Assembly: GCA_002422745.1 (NCBI GenBank)
Contig: DITH01000110.1
Span: 1 to 5,552 of the forward strand
Source of the DNA: Alphaproteobacteria bacterium UBA6189
Lineage (GTDB): Bacteria > Pseudomonadota > Alphaproteobacteria > Rickettsiales > UBA3002
DNA: 5,552 nucleotides
Direction: 5' to 3'
Each line of letters opens with the position of its first letter. Positions within the stretch are counted from its first letter, which is position 1. Under the pieces are notes generated by a model. The model ran no database searches. It saw nothing but the letters and a program-made list of their open reading frames with translations, and was not told the DNA's origin. Positions 5,512-5,552 of this stretch are shown one piece after another. Position numbers and translations under genes: made by a program.

Positions 5512-5552
5512 TGGGGCGGGGGCGACATACATGGCTGATCGTTGCCCTCCTG
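5511..5552 (+). CDS. Start of the next type IV secretion operon gene (partial, signal/membrane-like N-terminus)
   Basis: The virB4 stop and an ATG overlap in TGATG (5509-5513). The frame from 5511 is open to the window edge and reads MGRGRHTWLIVALL: a basic start followed by a hydrophobic run, as in a signal peptide or first membrane segment. In rickettsial-type clusters virB4 is followed by virB6-like genes, so VirB6 or another exported subunit is the best guess, but 14 residues cannot decide. An ATG at 5531 in another frame has a G-rich stretch in front of it but encodes a polar start (MADRCPP) and is less convincing. Confidence 0.5.
   Translation, partial: MGRGRHTWLIVALL

Overview
The window is about 5.5 kb of moderately GC-rich bacterial DNA, most probably from an alphaproteobacterium. 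The reasons are the mtaB-ftsY gene order, an FtsY reduced to the NG core with no long acidic N-terminal domain, and VirB3/VirB4 proteins that resemble the Rickettsiales-type (rvh) P-type IV secretion system. The lineage below class is an inference from remembered family features, not from a search.

Layout, left to right. (1) 1-1300, plus strand: the 3' end of mtaB (tRNA t6A37 methylthiotransferase), overlapped by a complete ftsY (signal recognition particle receptor) at an ATGA junction. This is ordinary housekeeping. (2) 1297-2176, minus strand: an ArsR-family repressor of the BigR/SqrR/YgaV persulfide-sensing type, followed by a rhodanese with a C-terminal membrane hairpin (YgaP type). The pair matches the ygaV-ygaP arrangement. 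The rhodanese and ftsY are convergent and share a TTAA at their stop codons. (3) 2179-2212: a compact divergent promoter/operator. (4) 2243-2599, plus strand: an AhpD-like (carboxymuconolactone decarboxylase family) protein with an intact Glu-Cys-Cys-His redox centre, divergent from the repressor. (5) 2600-2814: an intergenic region with a plausible sigma70 promoter. (6) 2815-5511, plus strand: virB3 and virB4, tightly spaced, then at 5511 the first 14 codons of a gene whose start looks like a signal or membrane segment (virB6 would be the usual neighbour).

The most interesting part is the middle. Two face-to-face sigma70-like promoters occupy the same 34 bp, and their shared spacer is a perfect TTAGTA-AA-TACTAA palindrome. 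A second copy of this element, inverted and 17/20 identical over 20 bases, lies between the repressor stop codon and the rhodanese ribosome binding site. The repressor has two cysteines 66 residues apart, the spacing known for the disulfide/polysulfide pair of SqrR, BigR and YgaV. Together this suggests a small sulfane-sulfur/thiol-redox regulon: sensor, membrane rhodanese and AhpD-like thiol oxidoreductase. It sits between core genes and a type IV secretion locus. The ygaVP core is known; the AhpD-like partner and the two-operator layout are the parts that may be new.
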